Shown: positions 1 through 7,418 of the stretch, in pieces
Layout: every line of letters begins with the position of its first letter
Position numbering within the stretch: the stretch's first letter is position 1
DNA from: JAFGPJ01 sp964439135
GTDB lineage: Bacteria > Planctomycetota > Phycisphaerae > Sedimentisphaerales > Anaerobacaceae
Direction of reading: 5' to 3'
DNA: 11,739 bases
NCBI GenBank assembly: GCA_964439135.1
Contig: CAYTNN010000149.1
Span: 1-11,739, forward strand
Made by a program: the position numbers and the translations under genes
Notes under the pieces: model-generated
Told to the model about the DNA's origin: nothing
The model's database searches: none
Seen by the model: only the letters and a program-made list of their open reading frames with translations

Positions 1-533
1 CCATCGGCTTTCATGCCGTAGGCAGCATATCTATTACTCGCCTGCCAGTTAGGTATATTCTTACTCCAGGTGCTGTTTCTGCCGCCGGCACGAGGCAACT
101 CATCCTCGTAATCGTTGGCATAGATCAGCATTGCCTTGCCCATACCGGACAGATTCGTCGCGCAAGCCATTCGGAATGCTAATTGTCTTGTCCTGGCCAA
201 AGCCGGCATCATAATTCCCATCAGCAGTGCTATTAAAGGCAACGTAACGGCTGGAACCACGATTCCCGCGATGGCAAAGCCTCTGCCGGTCAAGCTGCCG
301 CCACTTTTTTCAATTCTTACCAGACTCACAATCCCGAGGATTATTGCCGGTATTGCTGTAAGTGCACAGGTAAAAATACTAAGGATACCAAGTACAAATG
401 CAGCGATGGCCATGCCGCTGCTTTTAACGCCGATACCCGGATCCTGTGCTGAAGATGAGATTAATACTGAGCCACAGGCGTGACACACCTGGACATTATC
501 CGGATTTCCTTGACCACATTTTGTACAGTACAT
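1..533 (-). CDS. Zinc-ribbon / DUF4190 / pseudopilin-like membrane protein (C-terminus cut by window edge)
   Basis: The frame is open from an ATG at 533 to the window edge (177 codons), so the C-terminus lies outside. A strong Shine-Dalgarno (AAAGGAG, about 542-548) precedes the ATG and fixes the start. Residues 3-20 form a four-cysteine zinc ribbon (CxxC at 3/6 and 17/20). Residues 40-100 carry two hydrophobic segments around a short charged loop (LVRIEKSGG), the pattern of DUF4190 membrane domains. From about residue 101 the sequence becomes that of the distal N-terminal helix and early head of planctomycete type II pseudopilins (IMMPALARTRQ, then NLSGMGKAMLIYANDYEDEL). The usual prepilin leader and its GFTLIELL helix are absent; the zinc-ribbon/DUF4190 module occupies their place. 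Its role is unknown. It may be a membrane-anchored protein that reused a pseudopilin head and need not be a secretion component. The gene is divergent from the Nudix hydrolase. Confidence 0.85.
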   Translation of the reverse strand, partial: MYCTKCGQGNPDNVQVCHACGSVLISSSAQDPGIGVKSSGMAIAAFVLGILSIFTCALTAIPAIILGIVSLVRIEKSGGSLTGRGFAIAGIVVPAVTLPLIALLMGIMMPALARTRQLAFRMACATNLSGMGKAMLIYANDYEDELPRAGGRNSTWSKNIPNWQASNRYAAYGMKAD

Positions 534-709
534 TTTGATTTCTCCTTTCGATTTTGAATATTGACAACAAGAAGGCTTCTTTTCGCCTCAACTTATTTTT
601 CCTCTTGTTCGTCCATTTCGTGTCAATTATGATTGATGGATGGTTGATTTTCAATTATTTCTTTGGATTTAAATCATACTATTAGAAGTATCACTATCGG
701 GATTAGAAT
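534..709. other. AT-rich divergent intergenic region
   Basis: This is the 176-bp gap between the two divergent genes, so both promoters should lie here. I found no hexamer pair with good spacing on either strand; there is a TTGACA on the minus strand at 621-626 without a convincing -10 box. A small perfect inverted repeat (AAGAAG-G-CTTCTT) spans 569-581. No gene is seen. Confidence 0.4.
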
Positions 710-1330
710 ATGGAGCCAAAGTGGTTGAAGTGGGCGAAGCAATTGCAGGCACTGTCTCAGAACGGATTGACTTATGCGCAGGATCCGTTCGACCGGGAGC
801 GATACGAACAGATACGGCATATTGCAGCCGAGATGCTGGCAGAAAAAGCTGAAGCGAAGATCGAGGATGTGCTGGATTTGTTCGTACGTGAGAAGGATTA
901 CGCAACGCCGAAGGTGGATGTGCGGGGCGCGGCCTTCAGGGACGGCAATATCCTGCTTGTAAAAGAGCGGTCGGACGGAAAGTGGGCGTTGCCGGGGGGA
1001 TGGGCCGACGTCGGAGAGAGCCCCTCGGAGAGCGTAGAACGGGAGGTGTGGGAGGAGTCGGGATTTCATGTCAGGCCGCGGCGTCTGGCAGCCGTATATG
1101 ACCGGGGCAAACACCCGCACAAGCCCCTGATGCATTATCATATTTATAAGCTGTTCTTCATTTGTGAAATCACTGGAGGCCAGGCGACGACAAGCTCTGA
1201 GACAGAGCAGGTAGCGTTCTTTGAGGAAAGTAACCTGCCGGAGTTGTCGATTACGAAGATTCTCCCGGAGCAGATAGCGAAAATGTTTGAGTACTACCGG
1301 CGGGACGAATTGCCTGCTTATTTCGACTGA
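710..1330 (+). CDS. Nudix hydrolase with YjhB-type N-terminal domain
   Basis: The 206-residue protein has a complete Nudix box: G97, E103, then R111-E112 with E115-E116, followed by SGF, matching Gx5Ex7REUxEExGU. The two glutamates of REVWEE bind the catalytic divalent metal. LPGG at 94-97 precedes it as usual. Residues 1-60, beginning with WLKWAKQLQ and containing DPFDRERYEQ, match the small helical N-terminal domain of Nudix hydrolases of X-linked nucleoside diphosphates (the group that includes Bacillus YjhB). The likely reaction is cytosolic hydrolysis of a nucleoside diphosphate linked to another moiety, such as ADP-ribose, but the substrate cannot be read from sequence. The ATG at 710 is preceded only by a weak purine stretch (CGGGA, 698-702). 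It is the only plus-strand gene in the window and is convergent with mrdA, the two stops lying 45 bp apart. No U-tract terminator is seen between them, only a four-pair hairpin (GCTG-TAAG-CAGC, 1341-1352). Confidence 0.93.
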   Translation: MEPKWLKWAKQLQALSQNGLTYAQDPFDRERYEQIRHIAAEMLAEKAEAKIEDVLDLFVREKDYATPKVDVRGAAFRDGNILLVKERSDGKWALPGGWADVGESPSESVEREVWEESGFHVRPRRLAAVYDRGKHPHKPLMHYHIYKLFFICEITGGQATTSSETEQVAFFEESNLPELSITKILPEQIAKMFEYYRRDELPAYFD

Positions 1331-1375
1331 CGAGGCATCGGCTGTAAGCAGCACCGTAAGGCGTCCTGCGGAGTC

Positions 1376-3505
1376 CTATTCTGTTGCCAGGATGGATTTG
1401 CCGAGGTATCCGGCCTCGATGCAGAACTGGATTATGTCACGGGCCAGTGGAGCGGCGTCGCTTGATCCGTGCTGGCCGCCTTCGACGACGATGGCGATTG
1501 CGATTTTTTGTGCCGCACTGTCCTGGGCGAAGCCGCTGAACCAGGCGTGCTCGGGCCTTTCAGTTGAGCCGGTTTTGCCGTAAACTTTCACATCCTCGGC
1601 AGCGAGGGTGCCTAAGAATGGTTCGAACTGAGTGTGAGCTGTTCCGCCTGTCTCGCTGACAACTGCATTCATACCGTCATATATGACGGCTAAAGTTCCG
1701 AGCGAGACGCCGAGATCCGTGCCCTCGGAATTTCGAGACTCCTTTATCAACCTCGGCCGCTTGAAGATTCCGCCCCGGGCAAGGGCGGCCATTGCATTTG
1801 CGACCTGTAGGGGTGTGACACGCAGGTCACCCTGGCCTATGCCGAAATATCTTCTCTCGCGATTCCTCAGCGGGGGCACATCTTCGAAGCTTAGGATCTT
1901 GCCCCTGACAAAACCGCTTGATATTACGCCGGACAACTGGCGAAAATCTCTGCCGAGTCCTGTTCCGGCTGCTAAAGTTAGCGAAGGTGACAGAAAAAGT
2001 ACCTCCTGCCCGTAACCGAACTTAAAGAGCCACTGCTGCAAAGCCAGAGGCTCGATTCTGTCGGCGAGGTGTGAAAAATAGATATTGCAACTGCCCTTGA
2101 TGGCGTTGCGTGCCGTATTTTCCCACTGATTGTCATGACCCACCCGGTGTCGCCTGAATATCAAGCAGTTCGGCCAGTCCGGCGGAGCCGCCTCAGGCGG
2201 GCAACTAATAATTTCTTCCGGCATTATCTGACCTGTTTCAAGACCGGCGATGAGAATCCACGGCTTTACAACGGAACCGGGCGGATACTGCTCATTAATC
2301 GCTCGATTAATCAACGGCTTATTTCGGTCGGTGATCAGGTCACCATAGTCGTACCGGGCGCGGTTCAAATCGTAAAGCGGCAGTGAAACCAGTGCGAGTA
2401 TGTCACCGGTTCCGACCTCAATGACAACGGTTGACATCCCGGGTCCGCAATTCGTGTCGCGCGGGTAGCCGGTCAGGTAGTTTTCAATTCTCTGCTGCAG
2501 CTCGATATCCAGCGTTAGCGTAACATCCTTGCCGAACTGGGTATCGGTCCGGCTTGTAAGCTGGCCATCTATATCGTGACTGAGTTCGCCCCGTCTGCCT
2601 CGAAGGACGGTCTCGCAGACATACTCGACTCCATCTTCCCGCCCGCATACTTCTCCTTCCAGATAGCTCAGCAATTCGTCGTCCGCGAAAAGCTCCTTAT
2701 CCTGTTGTTGCGTCGCCGGACCTACCCAGCCGATTGTCTGGGCGGCAACGGAACCGTAGGGATAGAACCGGTGGCCCTTCGGCAAAATCTGAAGTCCTTC
2801 CGTGTCCATGAATTCCAACTGGGCGGCGAAAACATCATCGTCGGTTTTCAACTCCAGCAACGGCCAGTCCTTATGCATTTCCAGGATGTCAATTTTGCTC
2901 GCAAGCTCGACCCTTATGCTCCGATCGGGCTGCTTTGCCTCGAAATCAACCATTGCTTCAGGAAACGGGATGCTGACTTTGCTGTCATATTTTTCAAAGA
3001 CTTCGGATTTCGGGAAGTTTTTTCGCCAGGCCTGGAACATTCGCTGGCCCCAAACATAGTCATTTATTTTTTGTATTTCGTCCCATATCACCGACGGCTC
3101 CACCGCCTTGAATTGTGCGCATTTCTCAATTATGAGCTGTAAATCCTCGAGCTTTTCTCGGATTTCCTCGTCGACTTTGGGCACCGCGACATCCGCATCG
3201 CGTCTGGCAGCAGCCCCGGCGAGAATCGCCTTGCGTACACGTTCATCCAGGAAAGAGCTGAGATCATAATTGATATGCACCCAGAATCGGGCTTCATCCA
3301 TGGCCAATACATTGCCGTTGCGGTCGAGTATTCTGCCCCTGATGGTTTGAAGCTGCCTGGACTGGCCCCTTTGCTGCTTTAATTCTGCGATTTCATGCTG
3401 GACGGAGGAGGCGGTCAGTAACTGCATTTGTGCCAGGCGGAGCAAACAAACCACCAGAAGCAGCAAGCTGAAAATCACAAATATTTTGACTCGCCTGTTG
3501 TACAT
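1376..3505 (-). CDS. mrdA: Penicillin-binding protein 2, class B transpeptidase of the rod complex
   Basis: The 709-residue protein has a short cytoplasmic N-terminus, one membrane helix (about 7-25), and a pedestal/dimerisation region starting at the family motif IRGRILDRNGNVLA (55-68). The transpeptidase domain runs from about 355 to the end. All three active-site motifs are present: SVVK at 411-414 (nucleophile S411), SCN at 472-474, and KTGS at 644-647. It would cross-link peptidoglycan in the periplasm during cell elongation, partnered by RodA and the Mre proteins. At 709 residues it is longer than typical PBP2 (about 600-650); the extra length is mainly in the charged non-catalytic region around 85-235. 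It is the last gene of the mreBCD-mrdA operon, 83 bp after mreD. The ATG at 3505 is the first possible start because an in-frame TAG lies two codons upstream; the Shine-Dalgarno is poor, and a small inverted repeat (CTAAC-C-GTTAG, 3509-3519) sits there instead. No rodA follows: the next gene is the convergent Nudix hydrolase. Confidence 0.95.
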   Translation of the reverse strand: MYNRRVKIFVIFSLLLLVVCLLRLAQMQLLTASSVQHEIAELKQQRGQSRQLQTIRGRILDRNGNVLAMDEARFWVHINYDLSSFLDERVRKAILAGAAARRDADVAVPKVDEEIREKLEDLQLIIEKCAQFKAVEPSVIWDEIQKINDYVWGQRMFQAWRKNFPKSEVFEKYDSKVSIPFPEAMVDFEAKQPDRSIRVELASKIDILEMHKDWPLLELKTDDDVFAAQLEFMDTEGLQILPKGHRFYPYGSVAAQTIGWVGPATQQQDKELFADDELLSYLEGEVCGREDGVEYVCETVLRGRRGELSHDIDGQLTSRTDTQFGKDVTLTLDIELQQRIENYLTGYPRDTNCGPGMSTVVIEVGTGDILALVSLPLYDLNRARYDYGDLITDRNKPLINRAINEQYPPGSVVKPWILIAGLETGQIMPEEIISCPPEAAPPDWPNCLIFRRHRVGHDNQWENTARNAIKGSCNIYFSHLADRIEPLALQQWLFKFGYGQEVLFLSPSLTLAAGTGLGRDFRQLSGVISSGFVRGKILSFEDVPPLRNRERRYFGIGQGDLRVTPLQVANAMAALARGGIFKRPRLIKESRNSEGTDLGVSLGTLAVIYDGMNAVVSETGGTAHTQFEPFLGTLAAEDVKVYGKTGSTERPEHAWFSGFAQDSAAQKIAIAIVVEGGQHGSSDAAPLARDIIQFCIEAGYLGKSILATE

Positions 3506-3588
3506 ATTCTAACCGTTAGTTCTCAGTCGTTATTCTTACGGTTCATGGCTATCGGCGGTTCACTCATGCCATTTGCAGCACACCGTTG

Positions 3589-4080
3589 TCAGCGTCGACC
3601 GAATCGATTAATTTTTATTCGCATCCACCAGGCTGAGGGCAAGAATAAAAACGGCCCCACGATGCTCGAGTATAAAGATGATACGAAAACAACGGCGTAG
3701 ATATTTGCCGCAACCGGCTCGCCCTTTGTGATATACGCCAGCAGGTGAGTCAGAGTGCCGGTTAGAACCGAGGTGACAAAGATCGCAAGAGCCTGATACG
3801 GCATCCTTTTAATCGCTATCACACGATGCAGGTATGCCAGCAGCGTGCCGAACAGGCCGAAACTAATCATTTGCGGACCCATCGGCATCGGCGAGCCGAC
3901 AAGATCGGCGGCAAAACCTATTGTGAATGAGCTGATGATCGCATCCGAGGTACTGTAGTAAATCGCAAAGAACACTAAAAGGATAACCAGTAAATCGGGT
4001 TTGCTGCTCCAACGCGCCAACAAACCCTTTTGCAGAACAGTCACAGCAAGAATTAGCAATGCAAACCGAAACCATCGCAT
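3589..4080 (-). CDS. mreD: Rod shape-determining membrane protein MreD
   Basis: The 163-residue protein is almost entirely hydrophobic, with five to six predicted membrane segments. The stretch PDLLVILLVFFAIYY followed by GFAADLVGSPMPMGPQM is the MreD signature region (P-hydrophobic run, then GFxxDLxxxxxxG). Length matches the family (about 160-180). MreD links MreC and PBP2/RodA in the inner membrane; its biochemical activity is not known. It lies 28 bp after mreC, and the ATG at 4080 has a good Shine-Dalgarno (GAGGA, six bases upstream). Identification relies on the signature plus position between mreC and mrdA, since MreD diverges strongly in sequence. Confidence 0.92.
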   Translation of the reverse strand: MRWFRFALLILAVTVLQKGLLARWSSKPDLLVILLVFFAIYYSTSDAIISSFTIGFAADLVGSPMPMGPQMISFGLFGTLLAYLHRVIAIKRMPYQALAIFVTSVLTGTLTHLLAYITKGEPVAANIYAVVFVSSLYSSIVGPFLFLPSAWWMRIKINRFGRR

Positions 4081-4108
4081 TTCATGTCCTCAGTAGGTCC
4101 GAACGCGG

Positions 4109-4903
4109 TTACTTTTGCGGATTCATTATGATCACGGCTACGTCTTCGAGCTGTTCTATATTACACGCCGGCACGACTGTTATGTCCCAAAGAGAAGGAT
4201 TCTTCTGGTTCCTGTTGCATTCGGAAACTTTTCCCACAATCATCGGGGCGTCCAGGAATCCGGGCTTTTTGAGGGCGAAAACATTCTCGCCGACTTTTAC
4301 TTTGTTCTTGACCATCTCGATCTTCGCCGAATTATTGCCGCTGCCTTTCATTATATTCTTCAATCCCGCTACCTTTACAGGTATTCTCGACGTAGGATCA
4401 GTGACCAGCTCGACCTCGGCCTTGGATAATTGCGGAAAGACATCGGATATCATCCCGATAATACTTTCGTCGCCCAGGACGAACTGGCCTTTGGCTAGGC
4501 CTGTGGTTTTACGGCAGTCAATCGTCAGCTCGTTGCGGGATCCGTCGACAGTGGCTGTGATGACGTCGGCTAGCGCAAAACTCGTGCCTTCCCAGACATG
4601 CGTATTATATAGTTCGTACAGCTTTTTGAATTTCTTACGTTCCTGGGCCAATGTTTCTTCGAGGTTGGCAATATAATTGAGATACTGGGTTTCGCTCCGG
4701 CTGGCAGTGCCCGCAAGCGGTTGTTGTGTCTGCGCCGTCAGCGCCAAGTTGCCGCCGATACTTAAAGGCCAGCGAAAAACATGAACAAAAGCAAGCTGGA
4801 ATTTACTCGTGAAATTTTGCGGGGCAAAAAGAAAGATAAATCCGGTCAGCATAAACCAGGTAAATAACATTCGTCTGGAAACTTTAGTTTGCTTCCTTGC
4901 CAT
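4109..4903 (-). CDS. mreC: Rod shape-determining periplasmic scaffold MreC
   Basis: The 264-residue protein has a basic N-terminus, one membrane helix (about 12-28), a coiled-coil stretch (about 70-100, LEETLAQERKKFKKLYE) and two beta subdomains. The core reads NELTIDCRKTTGLAKGQFV, then IIGMISDVFPQLSKAEVEL and VTDPTSRIPVKV; this is the MreC pattern of a repeated 'G-L-x-x-G' unit followed by 'V-x-L-x-T-D-P-x-S-x-I-x-V'. It would be anchored in the inner membrane and act as a periplasmic scaffold activating PBP2. There is no proline- or repeat-rich C-terminal tail. The ATG at 4903 has no recognisable Shine-Dalgarno, unlike mreB and mreD on either side, so initiation may be weak or coupled to mreB translation 54 bp upstream. 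An in-frame ATG at codon 12 is an alternative start but would remove the basic residues before the membrane helix. Confidence 0.93.
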   Translation of the reverse strand: MARKQTKVSRRMLFTWFMLTGFIFLFAPQNFTSKFQLAFVHVFRWPLSIGGNLALTAQTQQPLAGTASRSETQYLNYIANLEETLAQERKKFKKLYELYNTHVWEGTSFALADVITATVDGSRNELTIDCRKTTGLAKGQFVLGDESIIGMISDVFPQLSKAEVELVTDPTSRIPVKVAGLKNIMKGSGNNSAKIEMVKNKVKVGENVFALKKPGFLDAPMIVGKVSECNRNQKNPSLWDITVVPACNIEQLEDVAVIIMNPQK

Positions 4904-4957
4904 AATAATATGCTGTCAGTTTTTACGGAATCCGCGTTAGACGCTGCCCACAACGAA

Positions 4958-6013
4958 TCATTCCCATCCGTATTCGTTATGGTCCATTGTATCCTTCCAC
5001 AACTCCAGGTTTTCCAGATAGACGCTGGTTCCCCGAGCGACACTGCTCAGCGGGTCATCAACGATCTGGACCTTCAGGCCGGTCGAATTGGCCAGAACGG
5101 TGTCCATTCCCCGCAGCAGCGACCCGCCGCCGCAGATGTGTATGCCGTTGTCGATCAAGTCCGCGGCCAATTCCGGCTCGGCTTTTTCCAGTGTTGCCGT
5201 AACTGTGTCAATAATCGAGGCGATGGGATCGCGAAGGGCTTCACGGATTTCCTCACTCGTTATGACAATTTTTCTCGGCAGGCCGGAGATGGTATCTCTA
5301 CCGGCTATTTCCATCGTTAATTCCTCTTCCAGTGGAGCGGCAGAGCCGATCTGTATCTTGACTTTTTCAGCTCTCGCCTCGCCTATAAGCAGGTTATACG
5401 TCTTCTTGAGATGATTGATTACTGCTTCATCCATATCGTCACCCCCGATTCGGATCGACTCGGAAGTGGCAATGTCGGCCAGACTCATGATGGCCACCTC
5501 GGTAGTCCCTCCGCCGATATCGACAATCATCGAGGCGGTAGGGTCCGTGATGGGCAGTCCGGCACCGATTCCAGCAGCCATAGGTTCATCAACCAAATAT
5601 ACCCTGCGAGCGCCGGCCCGTTCGGCACTGTCGATTACGGCCCTGCGTTCGACGGCGGTAATTCCGCTCGGCACGGCGATGACCACTCTCGGCCTGACAA
5701 GCCCACCCCGGCCGTGGACTTTCCGGATAAAATAGCTCAACATCGCTTCGGTGATTTCGAAGTCGCTGATTACTCCGTCCTTCAGGGGCCTGATGGCGCT
5801 GATCGAGCCAGGTGTTTTGCCTAACATTTCTTTAGCAACCAGCCCGACAGCTTCGCCGTTATTCAGGACGATATTGGTTCCTTTGCGGACAGCAACGACT
5901 GAGGGTTCATTGAGGACGATACCTTTGTCGCGGACACAAACAAGGGTCGTACAGGTGCCCAGGTCGATACCCATATCCATACTGAACCAACCTAAGACTG
6001 TGTCCAGTAGCAC
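4958..6013 (-). CDS. mreB: Rod shape-determining actin homologue MreB
   Basis: The 351-residue protein has the full actin-fold motif set: phosphate-1 loop MGIDLGTCTT (14-23), phosphate-2 region IVDIGGGTTEVAI, the segment IGGDDMDEAV, and the adenosine motif CGGGSLLRGMD. Length is typical (about 340-350). It polymerises on ATP on the inner face of the membrane and positions the elongation synthases. The N-terminus (LLDTVLGWFS) precedes the first strand and could act as the membrane-binding amphipathic helix known in Gram-negative MreB. The start is GTG at 6013, chosen because an ideal Shine-Dalgarno (AAAGGAG) ends six bases upstream. It is the first gene of mreB-mreC-mreD-mrdA and has its own promoter at 6082-6110. 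Confidence 0.97.
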   Translation of the reverse strand: MLLDTVLGWFSMDMGIDLGTCTTLVCVRDKGIVLNEPSVVAVRKGTNIVLNNGEAVGLVAKEMLGKTPGSISAIRPLKDGVISDFEITEAMLSYFIRKVHGRGGLVRPRVVIAVPSGITAVERRAVIDSAERAGARRVYLVDEPMAAGIGAGLPITDPTASMIVDIGGGTTEVAIMSLADIATSESIRIGGDDMDEAVINHLKKTYNLLIGEARAEKVKIQIGSAAPLEEELTMEIAGRDTISGLPRKIVITSEEIREALRDPIASIIDTVTATLEKAEPELAADLIDNGIHICGGGSLLRGMDTVLANSTGLKVQIVDDPLSSVARGTSVYLENLELWKDTMDHNEYGWE

Positions 6014-6081
6014 TTTCGACTCCTTTCTGATATCCCAATTAAACTTTTGGAAAGCTTAAAAATCCTGCTTCGCTATCTTGT

Positions 6082-6110
6082 TATATAACTGCCGAGAGAG
6101 TTATTGTCAA
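6082..6110 (-). promoter_or_regulatory. Sigma-70-type promoter of the mreBCD-mrdA operon
   Basis: On the minus strand TTGACA (6110-6105) is followed after exactly 17 bases by TATATA (6087-6082). The -35 is a perfect consensus and the spacing is ideal. The expected start point is near 6075, giving a leader of about 62 nt before the mreB GTG. The -35 begins only 11 bp beyond the stop codon of the upstream microprotein gene, so read-through from that gene is also possible. Confidence 0.65.
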
Positions 6111-6121
6111 TAGCGATTCGG

Positions 6122-6280
6122 CTACTGTATTTTAAAAATTGTTTCGTACTGTGTGTAACATTGATAGGCGACAAACACTGCCGTAGCAAGAACTACACAA
6201 AATGCCACAGCAAGAATGACCGTATAAAGATTATCGGCTGCCGTTATTTTTTTACCACGACTCTGTACAACGGGACTCAT
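6122..6280 (-). CDS. 52-residue single-pass membrane microprotein
   Basis: An ATG at 6280 opens 52 codons ending in TAG at 6122-6124. A Shine-Dalgarno (GAGG, 6288-6291) sits seven bases upstream of the ATG. The protein has a polar, basic N-terminus (MSPVVQSRGKKITAADN), one clear membrane helix (about 19-39, YTVILAVAFCVVLATAVFVA) and a short tail with aromatic residues (YQCYTQYETIF). The positive residues before the helix predict a cytoplasmic N-terminus. It starts 44 bp after the coiled-coil protein gene and probably shares its transcript. I do not recognise the family. Good Shine-Dalgarno, coherent membrane topology and tight placement between two same-strand genes argue that it is real. Confidence 0.72.
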   Translation of the reverse strand: MSPVVQSRGKKITAADNLYTVILAVAFCVVLATAVFVAYQCYTQYETIFKIQ

Positions 6281-6324
6281 ATTTCAACCTCGCATAGCAA
6301 CACAATTAATCAAAATTGCGTTTT

Positions 6325-7206
6325 CTACAAATTAGTACTGACTTTATCGTCTATTTTCGGCTGATCCCGCGGTTGGTCCTGTAGAAGCTCGATCCAGCCA
6401 ACTGCCTTCTCAGGCCAAACGTCCAAAATCACAATATCACAAATAAACTTATCGCCACGAGTCAGATGAAATCTCATACCTTCCTTGACACCGTCTGCCG
6501 TACCGATAGATATTTCGGCAAGAAGATTTTTTAAATCAATTTCGGTTATCGACCCATTCAAATCGATATCTTTGGTGGGTGGTGCCAAACTAACCGCCCC
6601 TCGATCCGGTGTAACCGGCATCGGTTCCGCGATTGCTTTGCCATATTGTCGCAAGTACTGGTCCAGCTTGTTTTGCAGCTCGGTTTTTTCTTCGAGCAGG
6701 CGTTTAGATCCTTCCTGTAACTGCTTTACTATCGCCATATTCTCCATGAGAGCCGCTGTGGTGTCTTTGAGCTCTTTGTCCTGCTTGATCAGCTCAGCTT
6801 CCTTCAAGTCCCGCTCAGTGAGGGCATCTTTTGTCAGCTTCTCGTTATTTTCGATAGTTTTGGAGAAATCCTTTACTATTGCTACCCAGTCATTGACTTT
6901 CCGATTTGCAAGATCTCTATTTCTTTCAGCATTCGCGAGATCGCTCTTCAGCTTGTTAATTTGTTCTTCGAGCGAGGCAATCTGTTCTCCCAACTTTTCT
7001 GTGTCTCTGCCTTTTTCCTCAATCGTATTGTTCAACTGTGTCTTTGCATTGTCCTCATTCTTCTTCGCAGCCTGATAACTGCTCAACTGATTTTCGTATT
7101 TCTGCTTGTAATTGACTTCGCTTGCAACATAAGTTACTACAATACCACAGAGGAAAATTGAGGCGATTGTCAGTAGAACTATTAAAACCTTAGTAAGAGT
7201 ACTCAA
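6325..7206 (-). CDS. Membrane-anchored coiled-coil protein with C-terminal beta-type domain
   Basis: The 293-residue protein has an N-terminal membrane helix (about 6-27), a long charged coiled coil (about 30-190, rich in E, K, Q and L heptads), a proline-containing linker (194-212) and a C-terminal domain (215-293). The latter reads LLAEISIGTADGVKEGMRFH then FICDIVILDVWPEKAVGWIEL. That domain has the 'IxIGxxDGVxxGMxFxVxxGxxFIxxVxI' rhythm of small beta-barrel modules, which recalls the G-rich beta units of MreC. I infer a periplasmic coiled coil and beta head with the N-terminus inside. The start is TTG at 7206: a strong AAAGGAG ends six bases before it. The ATG at 7209-7211 lies one base from the Shine-Dalgarno and meets a stop after two codons. 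The microprotein follows directly and mreB comes next. Function is unknown; a role in envelope or rod-complex organisation is inference from layout and position. Confidence 0.85.
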   Translation of the reverse strand: MSTLTKVLIVLLTIASIFLCGIVVTYVASEVNYKQKYENQLSSYQAAKKNEDNAKTQLNNTIEEKGRDTEKLGEQIASLEEQINKLKSDLANAERNRDLANRKVNDWVAIVKDFSKTIENNEKLTKDALTERDLKEAELIKQDKELKDTTAALMENMAIVKQLQEGSKRLLEEKTELQNKLDQYLRQYGKAIAEPMPVTPDRGAVSLAPPTKDIDLNGSITEIDLKNLLAEISIGTADGVKEGMRFHLTRGDKFICDIVILDVWPEKAVGWIELLQDQPRDQPKIDDKVSTNL

Positions 7207-7263
7207 AACATGCTCCTTTCAGTAAATTTGTGTTTTCTTTTCAATACACCCCTTAACTTATCA

Positions 7264-7418
7264 CAGGGCGCCCCAAACATATAAAAGGACATTAGGGGAG
7301 GCTCTATTCTACCCCTCGACCAAATAGGTTCGAGCCTAATACAGGCTCCCAAACACGTTTAGGTGCTTGGGATCCGGCTCAATTCATACCGGGTCGCTAA
7401 ATGGGAACCCAAGCCCTG
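7264..7418 (-). promoter_or_regulatory. Structured leader RNA candidate upstream of the coiled-coil protein gene
   Basis: The 346-bp gap 7207-7552 has no convincing gene. Read on the minus strand, its transcribed part is dense in inverted repeats. CAGGGC (7418-7413) can close on GCCCTG (7269-7264), enclosing the rest. GCTTGGG (7414-7408) pairs with CCCAAGC (7371-7365). The latter, extended to nine bases (7371-7363), can instead pair with GTGTTTGGG (7356-7348) around a six-base loop with one G-U pair. GAGCCT (7348-7343) pairs with AGGCTC (7337-7332), which can instead pair with GAGCCT (7304-7299). AGGGG (7316-7312) pairs with CCCCT (7298-7294). The promoter at 7438-7466 would place all of it in the 5' untranslated RNA. 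No known riboswitch consensus is recognised and no intrinsic terminator with a U-tract is seen. Bases 7467-7552 hold nothing recognisable. Confidence 0.4.

Noticed and set aside
674..1354. Open frame of 226 codons on the minus strand opposite the Nudix gene
   Set aside because: It lies wholly antisense to a gene with a complete Nudix box and its protein has no recognisable domain; it is a by-product of codon bias.
1331..1375. Shared terminator between the convergent Nudix and mrdA genes
   Set aside because: Only a four-pair hairpin and an imperfect GC-rich repeat are present, with no T-tract.
2576..3142. Open frame of 188 codons on the plus strand inside mrdA
   Set aside because: Antisense to the PBP2 dimerisation region, with no coherent domain or good ribosome site.
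4059..4676. Open frame of 205 codons on the plus strand over mreC
   Set aside because: Antisense to mreC, which has clear family motifs; the translated product is compositionally odd.
7321..7350. tRNA-like T-arm sequence (GGTTCGAGCC) on the plus strand
   Set aside because: The T-stem has a mismatch and a wobble, and no matching acceptor, anticodon or D arm is found around it, so no tRNA or tmRNA is supported.
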